From positions 1-34,831 of the forward strand of contig CAHJXF010000005.1 of the NCBI GenBank assembly GCA_903644065.1: a stretch of 34,831 nucleotides of DNA, in the 5' to 3' direction. A program made the translations under genes and the position numbers. This document shows, one piece after another, positions 1 to 7,244 of this stretch; the stretch's first letter is position 1, and every line of letters begins with the position of its first letter. The notes under the pieces were generated by a model. It was not told the DNA's origin. It saw nothing but the letters and a program-made list of their open reading frames with translations, and made no database searches. The stretch is from Betaproteobacteria bacterium (lineage in GTDB: Bacteria; Pseudomonadota; Gammaproteobacteria; Burkholderiales; Burkholderiaceae_D).

Positions 1-76
1 CGGTGTCGGCGGCGCGCACGACTCCCGCGATGGGCGCGACCACGGCCGCTATCACGAATCGCCTGCGAGTCAGCAT
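1..76 (-). CDS. Tat-exported protein, N-terminal fragment
   Basis: An ATG on the minus strand at 76-74 opens a frame that runs off the left edge (25 codons visible). The peptide starts MLTRRRFVIAAVV and ends at residue 25 after a VRAAD stretch. TRRRFV matches the twin-arginine consensus (S/T-R-R-x-F) and is followed by a short hydrophobic core and an alanine-rich cleavage region, so a folded, probably cofactor-containing, periplasmic protein is likely. The gene is divergent from the Rieske oxygenase at 321. Nothing of the mature protein is visible, so no function can be assigned; the fragment could also be a lipoprotein-free Sec substrate. Confidence 0.5.
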   Translation of the reverse strand, partial: MLTRRRFVIAAVVAPIAGVVRAADT

Positions 77-320
77 GTGGTTCGGCTCCGGTCGGTCGAA
101 GTGATCAGGACCCGCGATGCGCTGCGTCGGTTCCTCGACATCGCGAATAGCAATTACGGGTTCGAGCGGTTCGCGTCGGTCCGAGCGGGCAAGGCGGTAA
201 TTCCCGCGGCCGTCGCGTGGCCTGCATGCTAGGCTTTCGCATCGTCGTCGTTCGCGCATCGAGCCCCGCCCGCATGCTCCCATCGCGTGTCGCGACCCGC
301 CATCGAAGGAGTCGTCCCGC

Positions 321-1439
321 ATGTCGTCCGTCACGACGCTGCGTCGCTATGCGCCGCGCCCTCAACAAGAAAGTCGCGACCTGCGGAAGACCGGGCTGGA
401 CCCGGACTTCTGGTATCCGCTCGCCCGCTCCCGCCAGCTGAAGGCCGGCAAGTCGCTCGCGGTGCGCTTCGCCGGCGAACCGATCGTGCTGGTTCGTCCC
501 AAGGCGGGCGACGGCAAGGACGGCGACGTCTTCGCGCTCGAGGACCGCTGCGCCCATCGGCAGGTGCCGCTCAGCCTCGGCGTGGTCCGCGGCGATCGAC
601 TGCAGTGCCACTACCACTGCTGGACCTACGACCGCACCGGGGCGTGCGTCAACGTGCCGTACCTGGACGAGGGCAAGGAGCTGCCCAACGGCGTGCGCAG
701 CTATCCGGTGCGGGAAGCCTACGGCCTGGTGTTCGTCTACACCGGCGACCGCGCGGCGCCGGGCTTCGAGCGCTTCCCCGACGTGTCGACCTTCGCGAAG
801 CCCGAGTACCGCACTCGCACGCTCGACCGCACCATCGGCTGCCACTACTCGTTCATGCACGAGAACCTGATGGACATGAACCATCAGTTCCTGCATCGCA
901 GCCTGATGGGTTCGATCCGCGCGACGCTGCTGGACCTGCGGAGCGGCGACGGCTGGGTCGAGGTCGACTACACGTTCTCGCGCGCGGCCGGCAAGCAGCC
1001 GCTCGGCGAGCGCTTCATGATCAATCGCAAGGGCGGCACCACGCTCGTCGACGGGTCGATCGACAAGATGACGATCCGCACCGGCTACCCGTACCAGACG
1101 CTGCAGTTCTGGACCGCCGGCAGCAGCGAGCCGGCGCTGGATCTGTGGAACTGCTACATGCCGGTCGACCGCGAGCAGCGGCAGAACCAGACCTACGGGC
1201 TGATGATGATCCGCAAACCCGGCATCCCCGGGATGATGCACCTGCTGTGGCCGTTCATCGTCGCGTTCACGAACGGCATCTTCGGCCAGGACACGCACAT
1301 CGTCGAAGCCGAGCAGGCCGCCTTCGACGCGCAGGGCGAGGATCGCAACCAGGAGATCTTCCCGGCGATCCAGGCGCTGCGGGCGCTGCTGATCGAGAAG
1401 GGCGTGCCGCTGGAGACGCGCTACGTGCCGGTCGCCTGA
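321..1439 (+). CDS. Rieske [2Fe-2S] aromatic-ring oxygenase, alpha subunit
   Basis: 372 aa, the usual size of a VanA/phenoxybenzoate-dioxygenase-like terminal oxygenase. The Rieske centre is complete: C77-x-H79 and C96-x2-H99, separated by 16 residues. The mononuclear iron motif follows as N182-x2-D185-x2-H188-x3-H192. The product should hydroxylate or demethylate an aromatic or related substrate with O2 and electrons from a separate reductase. No ferredoxin or reductase gene lies beside it in the window, so its electron donor is elsewhere. The start is supported by AAGGAG at 306-311. The gene converges on the aldehyde dehydrogenase, with a strong hairpin between them, so it is not part of the benzoate operon. 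The substrate cannot be read from the sequence. Confidence 0.85.
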   Translation: MSSVTTLRRYAPRPQQESRDLRKTGLDPDFWYPLARSRQLKAGKSLAVRFAGEPIVLVRPKAGDGKDGDVFALEDRCAHRQVPLSLGVVRGDRLQCHYHCWTYDRTGACVNVPYLDEGKELPNGVRSYPVREAYGLVFVYTGDRAAPGFERFPDVSTFAKPEYRTRTLDRTIGCHYSFMHENLMDMNHQFLHRSLMGSIRATLLDLRSGDGWVEVDYTFSRAAGKQPLGERFMINRKGGTTLVDGSIDKMTIRTGYPYQTLQFWTAGSSEPALDLWNCYMPVDREQRQNQTYGLMMIRKPGIPGMMHLLWPFIVAFTNGIFGQDTHIVEAEQAAFDAQGEDRNQEIFPAIQALRALLIEKGVPLETRYVPVA

Positions 1440-1507
1440 TCGGCCGGTCGGCCGGTCGGTACCGTTCGACGAGTCGACGCGGTGCGCGACGATGTGTCTG
1501 CGCGCGC

Positions 1508-1540
1508 GATGCAGGAATCTTTCATGAAGATTCATGCATC
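1508..1540. terminator. Long inverted repeat between convergent genes
   Basis: The arms GATGCAGGAATCTT (1508-1521) and AAGATTCATGCATC (1527-1540) pair over 14 positions with a single mismatch around a 5-base loop. The repeat is AT-richer than its surroundings and lies in the 112-bp gap between the 3' ends of the Rieske gene and the aldehyde dehydrogenase. A bidirectional transcription terminator is the simplest reading. There is no run of T after either arm, so classical intrinsic termination is uncertain and an mRNA 3'-end stabiliser is the alternative. Confidence 0.5.
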
Positions 1541-1551
1541 GCGTGCCACGG

Positions 1552-3021
1552 TCAGTTGAGCTGCGTGACGAACTTGGTCGTGAGGTACCCGTCGAAGGTC
1601 TCGGTCCCGCCCTCGCTGCCGTAGCCCGAGTCCTTGATGCCGCCGAACGGCGTCTCGGCGAGCGCCAGGCCGATGTGGTTGATCGACACCATGCCGGCCT
1701 CGAGCCCGTTCGCGATCGCCGTCGCGTTCTTCGTCGAACCGGTGAACGCGTAGGAGGCCAGGCCGAACGGCAGGCTATTGGCCTTCTTCAGCACCTCGTC
1801 GACGGTCTTGAAGCGGACCATCCCGGCGACCGGGCCGAACGGCTCCTCGGTCATCATGCGGCTGTCGTCGGGCAGGTCCGCGATCACGGTGGGCACGTAG
1901 AAGCTGCCGGCGTCGCCCATCGTCTCGCCGCCGGTCAGGATGCTCGCGCCGCGTTGATGCGCGTCCTCGATGAAGCCCGCGAACGGCGCGATGCGGCGCT
2001 TCTGCGCGAGCGGCCCCATGCGGTTGGCCGGGTCGCTGCCGGGCCCGACCCTGATGGCGCGGGTCTTCTCGACGAAGCGCGCGACGAAGCGGTCGTAGGC
2101 GCCTTCCTGCACGTAGAAGCGCGTCGGCGAGATGCACACCTGGCCGGCGTTGCGAAACTTGAAGCCGACCAGGATGTCGGCCGCGCGCTCGACGTCGGCG
2201 TCGTCGCAGACGATGACGGGCGCGTGGCCGCCGAGCTCCATCGTGCAGCGCTTCATCAATGCACCGGCCATCGCGTTCAGCTGCTTGCCGACCGCGACCG
2301 AGCCGGTGAACGACACCTTGCGGACGATCGGCGACTCGATCAGGTGCTTGGACACCTCGTGCGGCACGCCCCAGACGACGTTCAGGCAACCCGCGGGCAG
2401 GCCGGCGTCGTGGAACAGGCGGGCCAGCGCGACCACGCCGCTCGGCGCGTCCTCGGGTCCCTTCAGCACCATCGTGCAACCGGCCCCCAGCGCCGCGACG
2501 ACCTTGCGGATCGCCTGGTTGAACGGGAAGTTCCACGGCGTGAACGCGGCGCAGACGCCGATCGGCTCGCGTAGCACCAGCTGCCGCACGCCGTCCATCC
2601 GCGGCGGGATCACGCGGCCGTAGATGCGCCGGCATTCCTCGGCATGCCACTCGGCGTGCTCGGCGCACATCATCACCTCGCCGACCGCCTCGGCGATCGG
2701 TTTGCCCTGGTCGAGCGTCATGTTGGCGCCGATCGACTGCGCGCGGTCCCGGGCCAGCTCGGCGACCTTCCGCAGGACCTTGCTGCGCTCGGTGGGCGAG
2801 GTCTTCTTCCACGTCTCGAAGGCCCTTGCGGCGCTCTGCAGCGCCAGGTCGAGGTCTTCCGTCGTGGCATGCGGCAGGCTGCCGATGACGCGGTCGGTCG
2901 CCGGGTCGACGACGTCCTGTTCGCGGCGGCCTTCTCCCTTGACGAAGCGGCCGTCGATGTAGAGGGCGAGGTCCTCGTAGGCGGTGACGGGAGCGAGTGC
3001 GGCGCGGTCGGGTGCGTTCAT
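1552..3021 (-). CDS. NAD(P)-dependent aldehyde dehydrogenase, succinate-semialdehyde type
   Basis: 489 aa. The aldehyde dehydrogenase signature is complete: PWNFP with N164, K187 in the cofactor pocket, ELGG with general base E262, and GQVC with nucleophile C296. Overall it reads like the GabD/succinate-semialdehyde branch. It is the last gene of the leftward benzoate block, 382 bp after livF. The box pathway produces 3,4-dehydroadipyl-CoA semialdehyde, which needs a dehydrogenase, so this enzyme may fill that role by position. Its sequence does not resemble the dedicated box-cluster dehydrogenases I know, so a plain short-chain semialdehyde substrate is equally possible. The ATG at 3021 has an AAAGGA ribosome site about 8 bases upstream; upstream in-frame ATGs would add low-complexity sequence foreign to the family. 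Confidence 0.85.
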   Translation of the reverse strand: MNAPDRAALAPVTAYEDLALYIDGRFVKGEGRREQDVVDPATDRVIGSLPHATTEDLDLALQSAARAFETWKKTSPTERSKVLRKVAELARDRAQSIGANMTLDQGKPIAEAVGEVMMCAEHAEWHAEECRRIYGRVIPPRMDGVRQLVLREPIGVCAAFTPWNFPFNQAIRKVVAALGAGCTMVLKGPEDAPSGVVALARLFHDAGLPAGCLNVVWGVPHEVSKHLIESPIVRKVSFTGSVAVGKQLNAMAGALMKRCTMELGGHAPVIVCDDADVERAADILVGFKFRNAGQVCISPTRFYVQEGAYDRFVARFVEKTRAIRVGPGSDPANRMGPLAQKRRIAPFAGFIEDAHQRGASILTGGETMGDAGSFYVPTVIADLPDDSRMMTEEPFGPVAGMVRFKTVDEVLKKANSLPFGLASYAFTGSTKNATAIANGLEAGMVSINHIGLALAETPFGGIKDSGYGSEGGTETFDGYLTTKFVTQLN

Positions 3022-3403
3022 GGGAAATCCTTTCGAGGATTCGGAAGGTCGGCACGGGGCGGCCTTCCTGGAATGAGATGGATCGAGGGCGTGGCGTTCG
3101 CGGCGTTCCGCCATTCGATCGGCCGGAGCGTACCGTCTTTCGCGTCGCGTCGAAGGTGCCTCGGTTCTGCGGCTTCCGAGCGACCCGACCCACGCGGTGT
3201 CGTGGCGGCTGTCGGCGATCACGGCGCCTCCCCCGCGTGAACGTGCGGTCGGCTGTCGACCGCGACCGCGACCGCCGACAGCGCACGACGGCGCATCGCT
3301 CGCGCAAATCACTCGCCGGCGTCACAACGCCGACGTCACCACGCCGACATCACAACGCCGACATCACAACGCCGACAGCACCCGCCGACGGCACCCGCCG
3401 ACG
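3022..3403. other. 382-bp spacer between livF and the aldehyde dehydrogenase
   Basis: No gene is supported here. The part next to the dehydrogenase start holds only its ribosome site and GC-rich sequence without a convincing promoter hexamer pair. The part next to livF (3314-3403) is taken up by a tandem 13/14-bp repeat, listed separately. Frames that cross the region are arginine-rich shadows. The gap is long for an operon, so the dehydrogenase may have its own promoter. Confidence 0.6.
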
Positions 3404-3408
3404 TCACA
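3314..3408. repeat. Tandem 13/14-bp minisatellite at the livF 3' end
   Basis: Seven head-to-tail units: four of 14 bp (CGCCGACATCACAA and variants, 3314-3369) followed by three of 13 bp (CGCCGACGGCACC and variants, 3370-3408). Two of the 14-bp units, at 3342-3355 and 3356-3369, are identical. The last unit covers the livF stop codon (TCA at 3404-3406 on the plus strand), so the array appears to have grown out of the end of that gene. It should be prone to slippage and may differ between strains. Confidence 0.85.
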
Positions 3409-4171
3409 CGCCCAGATACCCGGCCAGCGTTTCGCTGCCGTGCAACGCGCCCGACGATCCTTCGAGCACCACGCGCCCCTTTTGCAGGACCACGCAGCGA
3501 TCGGTGTGCGCCAGCACCGTGCGGTAGTTGCGGTCGACGACCAGCGACGCGATGCCGCTCGCGCGGATGGTGCCGACGATCCGCCAGATCTCGGCCACGA
3601 TCAGCGGCGCCAGCCCTTCGGTGGCTTCGTCGAGGACCACGATGTCCGGGTTCAGCATCAGCGCGCGGCCGATCGCGAGCATCTGTTGCTCGCCGCCCGA
3701 CAACGCGCCACCGCCGTGGTGCAGGCGTTCCGCGAGACGCGGGAAGGTCTCGAGCACCCGGGCCAGGGTCCACGCCGGGCGCGTCGACGCGGCCGGCGGT
3801 CGGGACGCCATCACCAGGTTTTCGCGCACCGACAGGTTGGGAAAGATGCCGCGACCCTCGGGCACGTAGCCGATGCCCAGCCGTGCGATGCGATCGGCGC
3901 GCTCGCCCGTCACGTCGCGGTCGGCGACGCGCACCGTGCCGCCGCTCGCCCGGTGCAGCCCGAGCAGGGTGCGGATCAGCGTGGTCTTGCCCATCCCGTT
4001 GCGGCCGAGCAGGCCGACTGCCTCGCCGGGCGCGATCGACAACGACACGCCGTGCAGGATGTGGCTCTGGCCGTAGTGCGCATGAACCGCGTCGGCGACG
4101 ATCAATAGGTCGCCGGGCGAGCGGAGCGGTGCAGGCGGCGCCTGCGCTGTCGATGCGGCGCCGGCGCTCAT
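3404..4171 (-). CDS. livF: ABC importer ATP-binding protein LivF
   Basis: 255 aa cytoplasmic ATPase of a hydrophobic-amino-acid-type (HAAT) importer. Walker A GRNGMGKTT lies at 56-64, the signature LSGGE at 157-161 and Walker B IVVLDE at 177-182. The switch position, His in most ABC ATPases, reads VDRN here, in line with the non-His VEQN/VDKN forms common in LivF proteins. The ATG at 4171 overlaps the livG stop by four bases (ATGA), so the two are translationally coupled. It is the last transporter gene in the leftward benzoate operon; together with livG it should power uptake of benzoate or a related aromatic acid. The substrate is inferred from context. About 20 residues precede the ABC domain, longer than usual. 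Confidence 0.93.
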   Translation of the reverse strand: MSAGAASTAQAPPAPLRSPGDLLIVADAVHAHYGQSHILHGVSLSIAPGEAVGLLGRNGMGKTTLIRTLLGLHRASGGTVRVADRDVTGERADRIARLGIGYVPEGRGIFPNLSVRENLVMASRPPAASTRPAWTLARVLETFPRLAERLHHGGGALSGGEQQMLAIGRALMLNPDIVVLDEATEGLAPLIVAEIWRIVGTIRASGIASLVVDRNYRTVLAHTDRCVVLQKGRVVLEGSSGALHGSETLAGYLGV

Positions 4172-4920
4172 GCCGCGTCGTCGCCGAGGTAGGCGAGCTG
4201 CACCTCGGGACTGGCGCGCACGACCGACGGGGTGTCGCTCGCGATCACGCGACCGTCGACCATCACCGTGATGCGGTCGGCGACGCGGAAGACGGCGTCC
4301 ATGTCGTGCTCGATCAGCAGCACCGCGTGCCCGTCCTTCAGGTCGTGCAGCAGCGCCAGCATGCGTTCGGTCTCTTCGGCGCCCATCCCGGCCAGCGGCT
4401 CGTCGAGCAGCAGGACCTGCGGGTCGGTCGCGAGGCACATCGCGATCTCGAGCTGCCGCTTCTGGCCGTGCGACAGCGAGCCCGCCGGTCGCGCGGTCGC
4501 GTCGCCCAGGCCCGCGCGTTCGATCGCGCGCATGGCCGCGTCGCGGCTTTCGCCGCAGCGCGAGGCGGGCGTCCACCAGTCCCACACCCGAGGCCAGCGC
4601 GCCTGCGCCGTCAGGCGACAGTTCTCGAACACGGTGAACTGCGGAAAGATCGTGTTGCGCTGGTAGCTGCGGCCCAGCCCCGCGCGCGCGCGTCGCGGCT
4701 GGGTCCACCGCGTCGCGTCGTGGCCGAGCAGAGCGACCGTGCCCGACGTGACCGGCAGCTCGCCGGACAGCACGTTGACGAGCGTCGACTTGCCGGCGCC
4801 GTTGGTGCCGATCACCGCGTGCAATTCGCCGCGCGTTAGCGTCATCGACACGCGATCGACCGCCTTCAAGCCGCCGAAGTGTCGCGATACGTCGGCGGCG
4901 ACGAGGAGGACATCGCTCAT
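4168..4920 (-). CDS. livG: ABC importer ATP-binding protein LivG
   Basis: 250 aa ATPase, partner of LivF. Walker A GTNGAGKST is at 38-46, signature LSHGQ at 149-153, Walker B VLLLDE at 169-174 and the switch histidine at H205 in IEHD. The order and length are typical of LivG. The start at 4920 overlaps the livM stop by four bases and the stop overlaps the livF start by four, a tightly coupled livH-M-G-F run. The longer open frame upstream of this ATG is an out-of-frame copy of livM and is not coding. Confidence 0.93.
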   Translation of the reverse strand: MSDVLLVAADVSRHFGGLKAVDRVSMTLTRGELHAVIGTNGAGKSTLVNVLSGELPVTSGTVALLGHDATRWTQPRRARAGLGRSYQRNTIFPQFTVFENCRLTAQARWPRVWDWWTPASRCGESRDAAMRAIERAGLGDATARPAGSLSHGQKRQLEIAMCLATDPQVLLLDEPLAGMGAEETERMLALLHDLKDGHAVLLIEHDMDAVFRVADRITVMVDGRVIASDTPSVVRASPEVQLAYLGDDAA

Positions 4921-6002
4921 GCGCGGGCGCGCCTCGGACCGAACAGACCGATCAAGCCGCGCGGCAAGGCCGCGACGAAGCCGATGATCGCGAGTCCCAG
5001 CATCAGCTGCCAGTGCTTGGCGAACGAGCCGAACAACGCGTCCGACTGAAACACTTCCTGCAGCGCCATGAACGCCAATGCGCCGAGCATCGCGCCGCGC
5101 AGGTGGCCGACGCCGCCCAGGATGATCATCAGCAGCACGGCGCCGCTCTGGTTCCACGCCAGCAGTTCCGGATTGACGGCGCCGTCCTTCATCGCGAACA
5201 GCACGCCGGCGAGCGACGCGATCATCGCGCCGATCACGAAGGCGCCGAGCTTGTACGGATAGGTCGCGAAGCCCGCGGCGCGCATGCGCTGCTCGTTGGA
5301 CTTGATGCCGGCCAGCGCCCGCCCGTAGCGACTGCGCAGCAGCACGGCCAGGAAGGCGAACGTGGCGACGAGCGTCGCGAGCGTCGCGTAATAGACGCCG
5401 TGTCCGTGCTCGAAGTCGACCAGTGTCGTGGAGCCGAGGGTCAGCGCCGGCTTGTAGTAGAGATAGATGCCGTCGCTGCCGCCGCCGAACGACGTGTCGT
5501 GGAAGACGAAGAACGCCATCTGCGCGAAGGCCAGCGTGATCATGATGAAATACACCCCGCGCGTTCGCAGCGACAGCGCGCCGACCAGCGCTGCATAGCC
5601 GCCGGCGGCGAGCAACGCGACGGGCACGACCAGCCACAGGCTGGCCGCGTCGACCCGCGCGGTGACCAGGGCGGTCGCGTAGGCGCCGATGCCGAAGAAC
5701 GCCGCTTGGCCGAACGACACGAGGCCGGTCTGGCCGACCAGCAGCTCGAGGCTGAGCGCGAAGATCGCGTAGATCATCACCTTGCCGACCAGGTCCGTGT
5801 AGAAGCTCGAGCCGAAAGCCGGGAACAGCGCCAGCACGACGAAGGCCACGACGACCGGCATCGCCTTCCATCGCGCGGACCGCGTCGTCGCGGCGCCGCT
5901 GTCGCTCGCCGCTGCGGTCGACGGCGCGGTCGACGGCTCGGTCGCGGATGTCGCCGTCGATGGCGCGGTCGCGGATGTCGCGGTCGACGTGGCCGCCATC
6001 AT
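4917..6002 (-). CDS. livM: ABC importer permease LivM
   Basis: 361 aa inner-membrane permease with about eight to ten hydrophobic segments starting near residue 48 (MPVVVAFVVLALFPAF). The conserved family core ELLVGQTGLVSFGQAAFFGIGAY is recognisable near residues 85-107. It pairs with LivH to form the translocation channel. The N-terminal 45 residues are unusual: a low-complexity Ala/Ser/Thr/Pro cytoplasmic tail encoded by a 27-bp tandem duplication (repeat TATSATxPS). The start is a double ATG (6002 or 5999); the first overlaps the livH stop by four bases and is preferred. Confidence 0.92.
   Translation of the reverse strand: MMAATSTATSATAPSTATSATEPSTAPSTAAASDSGAATTRSARWKAMPVVVAFVVLALFPAFGSSFYTDLVGKVMIYAIFALSLELLVGQTGLVSFGQAAFFGIGAYATALVTARVDAASLWLVVPVALLAAGGYAALVGALSLRTRGVYFIMITLAFAQMAFFVFHDTSFGGGSDGIYLYYKPALTLGSTTLVDFEHGHGVYYATLATLVATFAFLAVLLRSRYGRALAGIKSNEQRMRAAGFATYPYKLGAFVIGAMIASLAGVLFAMKDGAVNPELLAWNQSGAVLLMIILGGVGHLRGAMLGALAFMALQEVFQSDALFGSFAKHWQLMLGLAIIGFVAALPRGLIGLFGPRRARA
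5935..5988. repeat. 27-bp tandem duplication in the livM 5' end
   Basis: Two adjacent 27-bp copies (5935-5961 and 5962-5988) differing at about three positions, each containing CGGTCGCGGATGTCGC. On the coding strand they give the peptide TATSATxPS twice in the LivM N-terminal tail. The length is a multiple of three, so copy-number changes keep the frame. Confidence 0.8.
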
Positions 6003-6880
6003 CCGGCCTTGAAGAGGCCTTCGGGCTTCCACAGCAGCATGGCGGCCATCAGCAGGTACACCAGCATGCCGGCCAGCGACGGGAACAGCACCTTGCCGAA
6101 GGTGTCGACCACGCCGACCAGCAGCGCCGCGACGAAGGCGCCGCGGATCGAGCCGATGCCGCCGATCACGACGACCACGAAGCAGATGATCAGCACCTGG
6201 TTGCCCATGCCGGGGTACACCGACGACACCGGCGCGGCGACCAGGCCGGCGAGCGCGGCGAGACCGACGCCGATCGCGAAGACCACGCGGTACAGGAAGC
6301 GGATCGGGATGCCGAGCGCCTGCACCATCTCGCGGTTGGTAGCGCCCGCGCGGATGCGCATGCCGAGGCGCGTCTTCGTCATCACGGCCCACAAGGCCAG
6401 CGCGACGACGCCGCACACCGCCGAGATGAACAGCCGATAGACCGGATAGGTCATCACGTCGGACAGCGGAAAGCTGCCGGACAGCCAGCCGGGCATCGCG
6501 ACGCCGTGCACGTCGTCGCCGACCAGGATGCTGCGCAGTTCCTCGAACACGAGGATCAGTCCATACGTCATCAACACCTGCTGGAGGTGCTCGCGTTCAT
6601 ACAGGTAGCTGAAGAACGCCCACTCGAGCAGGTAGCCGAACGCCACCGCGAGCGCGACGCCCACCGCGAGCGTCGCGAAGAAGCCGCCTCCCAGCCAGGT
6701 ATCGACCACGGGTGCGATCGCGTACGCGAGGTACGCGCCCAGCATGTAGAAGCTGCCGTGAGCGAGGTTGATCACCCCCATGATGCCGAAGATCAGCGTG
6801 AGGCCGGATGCGACGAGGAACAGCAGCAGCCCGTATTGCACGGCGTTCAGGCACTGGATCAGGAAGGTGGGAAAGTCCAT
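5999..6880 (-). CDS. livH: ABC importer permease LivH
   Basis: 293 aa polytopic inner-membrane protein, first permease of the HAAT importer. The N-terminal half carries the family stretch GLTLIFGIMGVINLAHG near residues 26-42, and the C-terminal half VVVIGGIGSIRGA near 235-247. The length is normal for LivH. It is 364 bp downstream of the substrate-binding protein gene livK, separated by a dense block of hairpin repeats, while its 3' end overlaps livM by four bases. That layout suggests the binding protein is expressed at a different level from the membrane components. Confidence 0.93.
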   Translation of the reverse strand: MDFPTFLIQCLNAVQYGLLLFLVASGLTLIFGIMGVINLAHGSFYMLGAYLAYAIAPVVDTWLGGGFFATLAVGVALAVAFGYLLEWAFFSYLYEREHLQQVLMTYGLILVFEELRSILVGDDVHGVAMPGWLSGSFPLSDVMTYPVYRLFISAVCGVVALALWAVMTKTRLGMRIRAGATNREMVQALGIPIRFLYRVVFAIGVGLAALAGLVAAPVSSVYPGMGNQVLIICFVVVVIGGIGSIRGAFVAALLVGVVDTFGKVLFPSLAGMLVYLLMAAMLLWKPEGLFKAG

Positions 6881-6943
6881 TTCAAGCCGATGTCGTGCGG
6901 CACAGCCGTGACCGATGAGGATTCAAACCCAGGCCCCCAGACT

Positions 6944-7132
6944 GTCATCCCGGCGCAGGCCGGAACCCAAGTCGGGTGAAGGACCCGGCCCCCCGACGTC
7001 GGGTAAAGAGCCCGGCCCCCCGACTGTCATCCCGGCGCAGGCCGGAACCCAAGTTGGGTGAAGGACCCGGCCCCCCGACGTCGGGTGAAGAGCCCGGCCC
7101 CCCGACGTCGGGTGAAGAGCCCGGCCCCCCCC
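6944..7132. repeat. Nested tandem repeat: 82-bp unit containing 27-bp units
   Basis: A REP-like module GTCATCCCGGCGCAGGCCGG... starts at 6944 and again at 7026, 82 bp apart. Each is followed by 27-bp units beginning GTGAAG and containing CCCGGCCCCCCGACGTCGG: at 6976-7002 and 7003-7024 (partial) in the first copy, and at 7058-7084, 7085-7111 and 7112-7132 (partial) in the second. A third REP module starts at 7136, 110 bp after the second, because the second copy has one 27-bp unit more. In livK-livH mRNA each unit can fold into GC-rich hairpins. Confidence 0.85.
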
Positions 7133-7135
7133 ACT

Positions 7136-7208
7136 GTCATCCCGGCGAAGGCCGGGACCCAATGTGGTGATGAAGAAAGCATCGGGTCCCGACCTCGGCC
7201 GGGATGAC
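7136..7208. repeat. REPIN-like inverted repeat in the livK-livH spacer
   Basis: The left arm GTCATCCCGGCGAAGGCCGG (7136-7155, continuing GACCCAA) and the inverted right arm (7181-7208, ending GGCCGGGATGAC) flank a short AT-richer centre. Each arm is itself a small palindrome, CCCGGC-GAAG-GCCGGG in the left arm. This is the architecture of a pair of REP sequences. No RAYT transposase gene is in the window. Confidence 0.8.
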
Positions 7209-7244
7209 AAAATCGAAGCCCTCCCGCGCCGACCTCCGCTCGCA

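Larger units (their letters stand above)
6881..7244. other. 364-bp livK-livH spacer filled with repeats
   Basis: No gene is supported. Nearly all of 6940-7210 is repetitive: an 82-bp nested tandem repeat and a REPIN-like inverted repeat, both described separately. Frames crossing it translate into monotonous GP/GR-rich peptides. Confidence 0.75.

Noticed and set aside
1510-1538. A further BoxR operator between the Rieske and dehydrogenase genes (two TGCA tetramers)
   Set aside because: The tetramers are 21 bases apart instead of 6 and are explained by the inverted repeat at 1508-1540, located at convergent 3' ends.
3314-3408. CRISPR or iteron array next to livF
   Set aside because: Units of 13-14 bp abut directly; no replication gene is nearby and the array runs into the livF stop codon.
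6944-7208. CRISPR array in the livK-livH spacer
   Set aside because: Units of 27 and 82 bp are contiguous, with no unique spacers of uniform length and no cas genes nearby.
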